Below are positions 21,238-27,898 of a DNA stretch of 27,898 bases, in pieces. The notes under the pieces were generated by a model. That model did no database searches. It was not told the DNA's origin and saw nothing but the letters and a program-made list of their open reading frames with translations. The DNA is taken from the NCBI GenBank assembly GCA_045653035.1, contig JAZOLO010000002.1, positions 1 to 27,898 of the forward strand, in the 5' to 3' direction. Numbering within the stretch: position 1 is the first letter of the stretch; every line of letters starts with the position of its first letter. This stretch comes from RGIG6353 sp045653035 (GTDB taxonomy: Bacteria; Bacillota; Clostridia; Oscillospirales; SIG627). The position numbers and the translations under genes were made by a program.

Positions 21238-22746
21238 TCACTTGATAACCTTTGTTGAGCTTTCCTTCAATATTACGTCGTGTGCCCCGCCCTCAACGAT
21301 ACTTGTAGCAGAAACGAGGGTAAGCTTGGCGTTCTTCTGGAAATCGGGAATAGAAAGTGAACCGCAGTTACACATGGTGGAGCGAACCTTGCTGAGGGTC
21401 ATTCCGACGTTGTCCTTGAGTGAGCCTGCATATGGAACGTAGGAGTCAACGCCCTCCTCAAAGGAAAGCTTCTTGTCACCGCCCATGTCGTATCTCTGCC
21501 AGTTTCTTGCTCTGTTTGAGCCTTCGCCCCAGTACTCCTTAACGTAGTTGCGGTTGATATTGAGCTTGTTTGTGGGGCTTTCGTCAAATCTTGCGAAGTA
21601 TCTGCCAAGCATTACGAAGTCGGCACCCATAGCAAGAGCGAGAGTGATGTGATGGTCGTAAACGATACCGCCGTCAGAGCAAATGGGAATATAAACACCT
21701 GTCTTTTCATAGTACTCGTCACGAGCAGCCGCTACCTCGATAACCGCAGTTGCCTGTCCTCTTCCGATACCCTTCTGCTCACGGGTAATACAGATAGAAC
21801 CGCCTCCGATACCAATCTTGATAAAGTCGGCACCTGCTTCTGCAAGGAACATGAAGCCCTCACGGTCAACAACGTTACCTGCACCCACCTTTACAGTGTC
21901 GCCGTACTTTTCACGGATGTAGGCTATAGTTCTTGACTGCCACTCGGAAAATCCTTCAGAGGAGTCGATACAAAGAACGTCGGCACCCGCTTCAACAAGT
22001 GCGGGAACTCTTGCTTCGTAGTCACGGGTGTTGATACCAGCGCCTACCATGTAACGCTTGTCCTTATCGATAAGCTCAAGGGAGTTTTCCTTATGTGCGG
22101 AGTAGTCCTTGCGGAATACGAAATAGAGAAGCTTATCGTTCTCGTCAACGATGGGAAGAGAATTGAGCTTGTTATCCCAGATAATGTCGTTTGCAATTTT
22201 AAGAGTTGTTTCGGGTCCTGCAACGATAAGAGATGCACGGGGTGTCATGAACTCTGAAACCTTTGTGGAGAAGTCCATACGGGATACACGGTAGTCACGG
22301 CTTGTAACAATACCGAGAAGCTTACCGTTAGGTGTTCCGTCGTCTGTTACCGCAATGGTAGAGTGACCTGTCTTTGCGGTAAGTGCCACAACAGTATCAA
22401 GTGTATCATCGGGCTTTACGTTTGAGTCGCTTACAACAAAGCCTGCCTTGTAGTTCTTAACTCTTGCTACCATTGCCGCTTGGTTCTCGATGGTTTGTGA
22501 ACCGTAGATAAACGAAATACCGCCCTCCTTTGCAAGAGCTGCCGCAAGCTTGTCGTCGGAAACTGCCTGCATGATAGCGGAGGTCATGGGGATGTTGAGA
22601 CTGATGGCAGGCTCCTCGCCCTTCTTGAACTTAACAAGAGGAGTCTTAAGACTTACCTTAGAGGGGATACATTCTGAGCTTGAATATCCTGGAACAAGAA
22701 GATATTCGTTAAAGGTGTGTGAGCATTCGCTGAAATAAAAAGCCAT
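21238..22746 (-). CDS. guaB: Inosine-5'-monophosphate dehydrogenase
   Basis: This 502-residue enzyme oxidises IMP to XMP with NAD+, the committed step of guanine nucleotide synthesis. The TIM barrel is interrupted by two CBS domains (about 105-220; VTSRDYR and MTPRASLIV mark them). The cofactor-site Asp-Ser is 261-262, the catalytic loop GIGGGSICITRE holds Cys319, and the mobile flap has the Arg-Tyr pair in NWQRYDMGG. The loop GGGSIC instead of the common GPGSIC, and GIGRGQATA after it, mark a divergent but plausible active IMPDH branch. AAAGGA precedes the ATG. It is last in the minus-strand run after rmuC (82-bp gap), and two hairpins follow the stop. Confidence 0.95.
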   Translation of the reverse strand: MAFYFSECSHTFNEYLLVPGYSSSECIPSKVSLKTPLVKFKKGEEPAISLNIPMTSAIMQAVSDDKLAAALAKEGGISFIYGSQTIENQAAMVARVKNYKAGFVVSDSNVKPDDTLDTVVALTAKTGHSTIAVTDDGTPNGKLLGIVTSRDYRVSRMDFSTKVSEFMTPRASLIVAGPETTLKIANDIIWDNKLNSLPIVDENDKLLYFVFRKDYSAHKENSLELIDKDKRYMVGAGINTRDYEARVPALVEAGADVLCIDSSEGFSEWQSRTIAYIREKYGDTVKVGAGNVVDREGFMFLAEAGADFIKIGIGGGSICITREQKGIGRGQATAVIEVAAARDEYYEKTGVYIPICSDGGIVYDHHITLALAMGADFVMLGRYFARFDESPTNKLNINRNYVKEYWGEGSNRARNWQRYDMGGDKKLSFEEGVDSYVPYAGSLKDNVGMTLSKVRSTMCNCGSLSIPDFQKNAKLTLVSATSIVEGGAHDVILKESSTKVIK

Positions 22747-22828
22747 ATTTTTTCATCCTTTTCTCGGCAATGATTTTTTTGGTTGCACGTTTTGCCGTAA
22801 ACGCACTGTGTTATATATTTTTATTTTT

Positions 22829-24070
22829 TTAAGTATCCGAGCCGTCGGAGATTTCAAAGAAGCTTTCATCTCCCTCGGGAAGGGTGGCAACGTCACGCAG
22901 CCGTCTGTTTATCTGCTTGGTTCTTGTACCAACCAGCTCCTCAAGGTCGCGGTTTGCCTGATTAAGCTTATTCTGAGCCTTTGTAAGTACGTCCTCAAAC
23001 TTGCTGAACTCGTTTTTAACGTGGGCAAGAGTGTCCCATACCTCGCTTGAGCGTTTCTGTATGGCAAGTGTCTTGAAGCCCATCTGTAAGCTGTTGAGAA
23101 GCGCCGCCATAGTGGTGGGTCCCGCAATGGTAATCTTGTACTTTTCCTGTAGTATCTCTATCATGCCAAGCCTTACCACCTCGGCGTAAAGCCCCTCGGT
23201 GGGAAGGAACATAATAGCAAAATCAGTAGTTCTTGGAGGAGATACGTATTTCTTCTTAACGTCGTCGGCGAACTTCTTAATTCTCGTCATAAGAACGTTT
23301 CTCGCGGCGCCAATCGCCTCCTGCTCACCTGTTTCGTAGGCATCGTTTAGGTTGTTGTATGCATCAAGCGGGAACTTTGAGTCAATGGGTAGATAAACGC
23401 ACTCTCCGTTGTCACTGCCCGGAAGCTTTATAGCAAACTCAACGGGGTCGCGTGAGCCCGGGACAGTTACAACGTTTACGGCGTACTGGTCGGGGGTGAG
23501 CATATCCTGAAGAATTGCACCAAGCTGTATCTCACCGAGAATACCTCTCGCCTTTACGTTGGAAAGAGTTTTTTTCAGGTCTCCAACACTTGTGGCAATA
23601 GTCTGCATTTCGCCAAGCCCACGGTAGACCTCGGCAAGTCTGTCACTTACCTCCTTGAAGCTCTGGCTTATTCTCTCGTTGAGAGTCTTTTGAAGCTTTT
23701 CGTCAACTACCTGTCGCATTTCCTCAAGCTTTTTGGAGTTTGAATCCTCCATTGCCTTCACTCTCTTTTCGAGAGTGTCCTTTATTTCGGAAAGCTTTTC
23801 CGAATAAAGCTCAAGGGTGGAAACGAGGTGTCTGTCGTTTGCACTGAGTGCGGAAAGAAGCGCTTCCTTCATTTCACGGTCACGCTTTTCCAAGCCCTCA
23901 AATTCAGTCTTTATAATTTTTGACTGAAGCTCTCCTATATCCTTCACTTCTTCCTTAACGCTCCGAAGAAGTGTTTCAAGACCTGAGGTGTCGGTCTTGT
24001 TCTTTTTAAAAAGAAGGACAGTCAGTAGTGCTGTATTAACTAGCAGAAGTAGAATTAAAACTATTTCCAT
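22829..24070 (-). CDS. rmuC: DNA recombination protein RmuC
   Basis: This 413-residue protein has an N-terminal membrane anchor (residues 3-22), a long charged coiled-coil (about 25-155) and the conserved RmuC nuclease-like domain (about 160-385), with KARGILGEIQLGAIL, LPIDSKFPLDAY, and FLPTEGLYAEV as family landmarks. RmuC limits inversions and rearrangements between short inverted repeats in E. coli. Its coding start is 4 bases after the mltG stop, indicating co-transcription; the ribosome site GGGTAA is weak and coupling is likely. That a rearrangement-control gene lies near inverted repeats is probably coincidence. Confidence 0.93.
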   Translation of the reverse strand: MEIVLILLLLVNTALLTVLLFKKNKTDTSGLETLLRSVKEEVKDIGELQSKIIKTEFEGLEKRDREMKEALLSALSANDRHLVSTLELYSEKLSEIKDTLEKRVKAMEDSNSKKLEEMRQVVDEKLQKTLNERISQSFKEVSDRLAEVYRGLGEMQTIATSVGDLKKTLSNVKARGILGEIQLGAILQDMLTPDQYAVNVVTVPGSRDPVEFAIKLPGSDNGECVYLPIDSKFPLDAYNNLNDAYETGEQEAIGAARNVLMTRIKKFADDVKKKYVSPPRTTDFAIMFLPTEGLYAEVVRLGMIEILQEKYKITIAGPTTMAALLNSLQMGFKTLAIQKRSSEVWDTLAHVKNEFSKFEDVLTKAQNKLNQANRDLEELVGTRTKQINRRLRDVATLPEGDESFFEISDGSDT

Positions 24071-24074
24071 TTAA

Positions 24075-25442
24075 TTACCCGTTTTCTGCATTCGCCCTTG
24101 CTATATTCGCCTGATGCTCTGCATCTGTCCTTGCAAAGTAGTGATATCCGTTAGGACGGGCGTACATATAGTAGTAGGTGTGTTTTGTGCCGTCTGAATC
24201 CTGAGCGTTAGGATAAAGGGCGGCAATAATTGCGTCAAGGCTGGGATTACATATAGCCGAGGGAGGAAGTCCGTCGTGTGAATAGGTGGAGTAGGGACTC
24301 TCCGATGCTTTCATTTCGTCAAGGGTAAGCCCCTCGCGTCTTTCGGGGAACTCGTAGAGATACGTGGAGTCACACTGAAGCCTCGGGAAGGAGGCGGGAT
24401 TTGCAAGTCTGTTGTGATAAAGTGATGAAACCACGGGGTATTCACTGCTGTATTTGGTTTCCTTCTGTACGATAGAGGCAATATTCACGATTTCGTCAAC
24501 CGACATATCAAGCTCCTCGCATCGTGTGTAGTATTCTTCTTCAAATCTTACGTTGAAGGTACGCAGAAGCTTTGATACAGCATCAATGGGGGATACGTCG
24601 GAATAGAACTGATAGGTGTCGGGGTAGAGGTAGCCCTCAAGTGCGTACCTTCTGCCGTCCTTGAAGCCCTCCCTTTCGTTTTCCTGTAAAGCCTTGAGGA
24701 ATTTATAGTCCATATCGTAAATGAGTGAGCTCTTGACAGCCTCTAAGAAGCCCTCCCTTGTACCGATACCGTTTTCTACGAAAATATCTATCATTTCGTC
24801 AACCGACAGTCCCTCGGGGAAGGTTATATCAACAATACCTCTGATAGGCGTCGACTTTTCAAATTTTGCAATAAGCTCATCGTAATTGAGGTTTTTCTCA
24901 AATACGTAGGTGTCAGCCACAAGCTCTTGTGGCGTTTTTGAATTTCTGTTCTTGAAGGAATTGTAAAGCTTAAAAACAAATGGGTAAGATATAACGTCCT
25001 CTTTTTCAAGCTTCTTTGCAAGGTCACCCATATCATCGCCTTTTTCCAGTACTATCGTTACCTCGTCGTTGGATTTCACGAAGGCGAACACGTCGTTTGC
25101 AATGGTTATTCCGTAGTATGCTATGATAATCGAGGCGGCAATAACGAAAACAAGATAGATAACACCTTTTCCAAGCATTTCAAAATAGCTTTTCGTCATA
25201 GGCTCTTCCTCCTCAAGAAGGGGCTGCTCATCGTAGGGGGAGGGGGCGGGTCGCACTATTTCCTCGGTTACGGTGGGCATATCGACTCTTGTCTTTTCGT
25301 TTTCTCTTAGGTCTACAGGCTCCTTTATGTCACGCTTTGCACGGGGGCGTGGCGTGGGCTTCTTTTTGCCCTCAAATATTATATCTGAGGTATCATAAAT
25401 CTTCATGTCTTTTTCTTCGGGGTTATTTTTGTTTTCTTCCAT
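24075..25442 (-). CDS. mltG: Endolytic murein transglycosylase MltG
   Basis: This 455-residue membrane enzyme cuts nascent glycan strands and so ends peptidoglycan chain elongation. A long basic, proline-rich cytoplasmic N-terminus (1-90) precedes a membrane helix (about 93-118), a LysM-like region (about 125-195), and the YceG catalytic domain with EGYLYPDTYQF (269-279) and IASIVQKET (321-329), where Glu328 matches the catalytic Glu of E. coli MltG. The extended cytoplasmic tail is typical of Bacillota. AAGGAGG precedes the ATG and abuts a strong hairpin (25455-25491). The rmuC ATG lies 4 bases past the stop. Confidence 0.94.
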   Translation of the reverse strand: MEENKNNPEEKDMKIYDTSDIIFEGKKKPTPRPRAKRDIKEPVDLRENEKTRVDMPTVTEEIVRPAPSPYDEQPLLEEEEPMTKSYFEMLGKGVIYLVFVIAASIIIAYYGITIANDVFAFVKSNDEVTIVLEKGDDMGDLAKKLEKEDVISYPFVFKLYNSFKNRNSKTPQELVADTYVFEKNLNYDELIAKFEKSTPIRGIVDITFPEGLSVDEMIDIFVENGIGTREGFLEAVKSSLIYDMDYKFLKALQENEREGFKDGRRYALEGYLYPDTYQFYSDVSPIDAVSKLLRTFNVRFEEEYYTRCEELDMSVDEIVNIASIVQKETKYSSEYPVVSSLYHNRLANPASFPRLQCDSTYLYEFPERREGLTLDEMKASESPYSTYSHDGLPPSAICNPSLDAIIAALYPNAQDSDGTKHTYYYMYARPNGYHYFARTDAEHQANIARANAENG

Positions 25443-25454
25443 TTAATCCTCCTT

Positions 25455-25491
25455 AAGCCGAGGAGAGCCTGCCACGACAGCCTCTCGGCTT
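25455..25491 (-). other. Stem-loop between the CPBP gene stop and the mltG ribosome site
   Basis: On the minus strand AAGCCGAG (25491-25484) pairs with CTCGGCTT (25462-25455), with further partial pairing of AGGCTGTC with GGCTCTC inside. The 5' arm overlaps the CPBP stop codon, and the 3' arm directly joins the mltG site AAGGAGG. There is no T-run, so it is not a typical terminator; it may modulate translation or mRNA processing. Confidence 0.55.
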
Positions 25492-26447
25492 TAGATAACA
25501 TTAAGAGTTATAAGTATATAAATAACTACTGCAATGAAAAACGTAGGGGATAAAAACACGTTTTTTGCAGAGGTTAACTCCTTTTCTTTTTTCTTTTCCA
25601 TAATGCCTGCTTTTGCCATTCCCTCGAGGGTGGCTCGTCTTTTGCCTGGGAGCTCGCCGTTCTCAAAGGCAAGACTTCTCTTTTCGTATATTTCCTCCAT
25701 GGTGGAAAGCATTGACATCAGTGCTCCGAGAAAGGCAACCACTAAAAGAAATGCAAGAATGACGGAGCTGGAGGACTCTCTGAGGAACGCCCCCAGTGCA
25801 CCCCCGCCGTATACGATGACGGCGTTATTTATAACGTGTAATATGAGAGAGGGGACACACGAGCCTGTAACGTAGGTGAGAGTGCCCAGCACTGCTCCCG
25901 AAAAGAAGTAGAAGGGCACTTCTGCAAAGGAGAAGTGAACGAGTGCAAAGAAAAGTGATGATATAACTACCGCTACAGGTCCTTTAAAGCTAGAATAAGA
26001 TGAAATAAGAATACTTCTGAAGAAAAGCTCCTCTGCAAAAGCGGGTATAAACACGTAGTAGAGGAAAATGCTGAGAGGGGATACACCGCTTCCCTCTGTA
26101 ACAGATAAAAAGCCTGTACTGGCACCAGCCCCCAGAAAGTTCATCTGTATGTAAAGAACGATGACTGCCCCGAAAACGTAGGTGGCAAAGGAGGAGAGTA
26201 TAAAGGGCAGATGTGAAAATCTTACAACGGAGAGCTTGGAGAAGTCAAGAAAATTCTCATTTTTTATTTTTATAAAGAAAGCGGCAGGAAGCGCAAAGAC
26301 AAAAAGCTCAAGGATTGCCGCTGAAAAAACAATGTCACTGGGCCCTGTTTTACTTATAAAAACAAGAAGCTTTTCCGAAATGCTTATAAGTATGAAAACT
26401 ACCGACACAAAGAGAGGTGCGGTTAGAAAAGCGTTATTATTTTTCAC
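25491..26447 (-). CDS. CPBP family intramembrane glutamic endopeptidase
   Basis: This 318-residue polytopic protein (about seven to eight membrane segments) belongs to the CAAX-protease/bacteriocin-processing (CPBP/Abi) family. The catalytic motifs are complete: EELFFR with Glu139-Glu140 and Arg144, FALVH with His171, and HVINN with His204 and Asn208. Such proteins cleave within the membrane; bacterial substrates are mostly unknown, with some involved in bacteriocin immunity or processing. The start overlaps the end of the 5-formyl-THF cyclo-ligase gene by 11 bases. A cytoplasmic basic linker (about 245-290) precedes a final helix. No bacteriocin gene is nearby, so a housekeeping role in the operon is possible. 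Confidence 0.88.
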   Translation of the reverse strand: MKNNNAFLTAPLFVSVVFILISISEKLLVFISKTGPSDIVFSAAILELFVFALPAAFFIKIKNENFLDFSKLSVVRFSHLPFILSSFATYVFGAVIVLYIQMNFLGAGASTGFLSVTEGSGVSPLSIFLYYVFIPAFAEELFFRSILISSYSSFKGPVAVVISSLFFALVHFSFAEVPFYFFSGAVLGTLTYVTGSCVPSLILHVINNAVIVYGGGALGAFLRESSSSVILAFLLVVAFLGALMSMLSTMEEIYEKRSLAFENGELPGKRRATLEGMAKAGIMEKKKEKELTSAKNVFLSPTFFIAVVIYILITLNVI

Positions 26448-27024
26448 CTGTGTTAAACACTCCCTTTTCGGTTATTACAAGGTCACAGGAAAGGTCGAAA
26501 CGACCTCGCGGAAGCTTTTCCACGAAAAGCTCGTCGTATATAAAGCCAATCTTCACAATTGACGGGTCGGTGAGATATCTGTCGTAGTAGCCCTTGCCGT
26601 AGCCGATACGATAGCCTGACTTGTCAAAGGCTATGGCAGGAATAACACATATTGCGTGTTTTGCACCGCTGAAGTCCTCGCACTCACTCTTTGGTTCAAG
26701 GGCAGAGAAAATACCCTTTGTTAAATCGTCTCGGCTTTCTACGTACTTGAATATCATTTCCCCGTTTTCACGGCAGACAGGGAGAGCAAGTCTCTTGTCA
26801 GATGCGAGTATTTCGTCAATGAGAGATTGGGTAATGACTTCGCTGTTTATAGAGTAATACAAAAGAACTGTATCCGAATGACGGAAAGCCATTGAGGAGG
26901 TAAAGTTACGGCAGATGGCAGAGGACAGCTCCTCTCCTTTTTTTGCACGTATTGCCTGACGAAGAGAAGAATACTTCTTCCTCAGTGCCCGCTTTTCCTC
27001 TCTCACCTTAAAACCGTTATGCAT
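26437..27024 (-). CDS. 5-formyltetrahydrofolate cyclo-ligase
   Basis: This 195-residue enzyme (MTHFS family) uses ATP to convert 5-formyl-THF to 5,10-methenyl-THF, returning the inhibitory folate to the one-carbon pool. The family landmarks are an N-terminal basic helix with RxxLRKKYSSLR, the substrate loop around YYSINSEV, and the ATP-binding GYGKGYYDRYL near residues 138-148. The length is normal for the family. It lies 14 bases after the DJ-1-like gene and overlaps the CPBP start, indicating one transcript. Confidence 0.94.
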   Translation of the reverse strand: MHNGFKVREEKRALRKKYSSLRQAIRAKKGEELSSAICRNFTSSMAFRHSDTVLLYYSINSEVITQSLIDEILASDKRLALPVCRENGEMIFKYVESRDDLTKGIFSALEPKSECEDFSGAKHAICVIPAIAFDKSGYRIGYGKGYYDRYLTDPSIVKIGFIYDELFVEKLPRGRFDLSCDLVITEKGVFNTGEK

Positions 27025-27038
27025 ATCTTCTCCCGAAT

Positions 27039-27587
27039 TTAGTATACCATGGTAATTTTTATGTCCGTTGCTTCTTTCTTTCCCAGAAGCTTCTCAACAA
27101 GGGTAAATGCAAACTCACCGCTTGTACCCGCTCCCATTGAAGTGATAAAACGCTTATCACATACAACCCTGTCGTTTTTGTACTTTACTCCGTTTTCTAT
27201 AAGTACAGAGGTAAGACTTGGATAGCAGGTAGCACGAAGTCCCGTAAGGAGTCCTCTTTTTGCAAGAATAGTGGGGGCAGCGCAAATCGCCGCAACGTAA
27301 AGTCCACGCTCTGCCGCCGACATGATAATCTCAGAAACTCTTTCGCTTTCGTCGAGGTTTTTCGTACCCTCGCCGCCGCCCGGCAATATAATCATTTCCG
27401 CTGAATCCTCTTTGTATTCGTCAAGAGTCAGGTCAGCGGTCACTTCTATCCCGTGTGCACCCATAACCTTTTTGCCGTTACCATTAACGCTTACTGTCAA
27501 AACCTCAACTCCCACACGCCTGAGCACGTCAACGGGGGTGAGGGCTTCTATTTCCTCAAAGCCGTTAGCTAAGAATAAATAAACCAT
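27039..27587 (-). CDS. DJ-1/PfpI family protein
   Basis: This 182-residue protein matches the DJ-1 branch of the DJ-1/PfpI superfamily: GFEEIEAL at 9-16, with Glu14 in the position of DJ-1 Glu18, LPGGGEG at 68-74 and the nucleophile elbow AAICAAPTILA with Cys102. Family members have been described as deglycases, chaperones or peptidases; the specific activity is unsettled. The ATG follows AGGAGG. It is the first gene of the minus-strand run down to guaB; no convincing promoter is visible in the repeat-rich DNA upstream. Confidence 0.93.
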   Translation of the reverse strand: MVYLFLANGFEEIEALTPVDVLRRVGVEVLTVSVNGNGKKVMGAHGIEVTADLTLDEYKEDSAEMIILPGGGEGTKNLDESERVSEIIMSAAERGLYVAAICAAPTILAKRGLLTGLRATCYPSLTSVLIENGVKYKNDRVVCDKRFITSMGAGTSGEFAFTLVEKLLGKKEATDIKITMVY

Positions 27588-27635
27588 TTTTCCTCCTAAA
27601 GCTAGATATTTTGGTTAAAACCGAAAAGTTTATAA

Positions 27636-27663
27636 ATTAGAAATTAGAAGTTAGAAATTAGAA
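27636..27663. repeat. 7-bp tandem array, ATTAGAA x4
   Basis: Four consecutive 7-bp units read ATTAGAA, ATTAGAA, GTTAGAA, ATTAGAA with no gaps. The array lies upstream of the DJ-1-like gene, in what would be the promoter or leader region on the minus strand. Confidence 0.85.
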
Positions 27664-27672
27664 ATTTCGGAA

Positions 27673-27723
27673 AATTTCCCGTAGGGAAATTATAATTGAC
27701 TGTAATTTTGGCAAAGCCAAAAT
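27673..27723. other. Two small hairpins between heptad arrays
   Basis: AATTTCCC-GTA-GGGAAATT (27673-27691) and ATTTTGGC-AAA-GCCAAAAT (27705-27723) are perfect 8-bp stems with 3-nt loops, placed between the two 7-bp arrays. Neither has a strong T-tail. They could belong to one composite repeat that includes the arrays. Confidence 0.65.
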
Positions 27724-27731
27724 ATCCTTAA

Positions 27732-27787
27732 TTTTCAATTTTCCATTTTCAATTTTCCATTTTCCACTTTCCATTTTCCATTTTCAA
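27732..27787. repeat. 7-bp tandem array, TTTTC(C/A)A x8
   Basis: Eight consecutive 7-bp units follow the pattern TTTTCAA or TTTTCCA, with one CTTTCCA. The last unit (27781-27787) overlaps the stop codon of the minus-strand partial gene (27784-27786). Confidence 0.9.
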
Positions 27788-27897
27788 TTATTAAAGCAAA
27801 TAATACTATTCCCCACTTTATAAACCTGTTCTTCCCTGATGCACCTTGCAAGCTCCTTTTCGTCCTCGGGGAGCTTTTTTGTCAGCAGTGCCGAGAG
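27784..27897 (-). CDS. 3' end of an unidentified minus-strand gene (partial)
   Basis: An open frame runs from the right edge of the window to a TGA at 27784-27786, giving a 37-residue C-terminus that includes KKLPEDEKELARCIREEQ and ends ICFNN. The charged amphipathic composition and GAG/AAG/CTT/GCA codon choice resemble the neighbouring genes, supporting a real coding end. I do not recognise the family. The last codons and stop lie in a 7-bp tandem array, so the original C-terminus may have been replaced. Confidence 0.55.
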   Translation of the reverse strand, partial: LSALLTKKLPEDEKELARCIREEQVYKVGNSIICFNN

Positions 27898-27898
27898 G

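Noticed and set aside
22808..23189. Plus-strand ORFs opposite rmuC
   Set aside because: Antisense shadows of a conserved RmuC domain; no supporting start signals.
27636..27787. CRISPR array
   Set aside because: Units are 7 bp with no spacers, so this is simple tandem repetition; no cas genes are present.

Overview
The window reads as chromosomal DNA of an anaerobic Bacillota of class Clostridia, probably an uncultured gut-type lineage (an inference; I cannot place it to family). Support: class III (oxygen-sensitive) ribonucleotide reductase with its radical-SAM activase, the single-chain glycyl-tRNA synthetase, a GldA/GldG-like ABC operon ending in a DUF4340 protein, strong AGGAGG-type ribosome sites, TTGACA/TATAAT promoters with 17-bp spacers, and palindrome-rich intergenic repeats.

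Layout. 1-378 (-): RNase P RNA with an excellent promoter. 536-5997 (+): one tight operon of ABC ATPase, ABC-2 permease, GldG-like protein, DUF4340 lipoprotein-like/anchored protein and nrdG. 6001-6265: first copy of a ~265-bp repeat carrying terminators and a 144-bp core with 20-bp terminal inverted repeats. 6281-10061 (-): a 994-aa MacB/FtsX-type ABC ATPase-permease, preceded by a TSUP (TauE/SafE) transporter split into two half-size genes. 10062-10640: AT-rich intergenic DNA, a promoter and a leader packed with small palindromes. 10641-13879 (+): a restriction-modification locus in which an N6-adenine methylase carries a nuclease-like N-terminal domain, followed by a specificity subunit; a T7 run in the correct phase for a -1 frameshift joins the two frames. 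14029-15405 (+): glyQS. 15521-17008 (+): an orphan extracellular solute-binding lipoprotein. 17171-20875 (+): two NrdR boxes, promoter, nrdD with a C-terminal thioredoxin-like domain, then trxB. 20945-21215: second, inverted copy of the 265-bp repeat. 27587-21238 (-): DJ-1-like protein, 5-formyl-THF cyclo-ligase, CPBP protease, mltG, rmuC and guaB in one co-directional run. 27588-27787: two 7-bp-unit tandem arrays with hairpins; 27784-27897: 3' end of another minus-strand gene.

How it works together. The clearest functional theme is anaerobic deoxynucleotide synthesis: NrdG (5305-5997) makes the glycyl radical in NrdD, NrdD appears to carry its own dithiol reductant domain, and the adjacent TrxB-like flavoenzyme could re-reduce that domain. 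TrxB lacks the usual NADPH-phosphate motif, so the electron source may be something other than NADPH. The tandem NrdR boxes suggest repression by NrdR when dNTP/ATP pools are high. The two inverted 265-bp repeats bracket a 14.7-kb block (ABC exporter, TSUP, RM, glyQS, SBP, nrdD, trxB) and each sits between two convergent genes, so the block could invert without disrupting any operon. The most unusual items are the inverted MITE-like repeats, the hsdM/hsdS slippery junction, the self-reducing NrdD plus atypical TrxB pair, and the heptad-repeat arrays.
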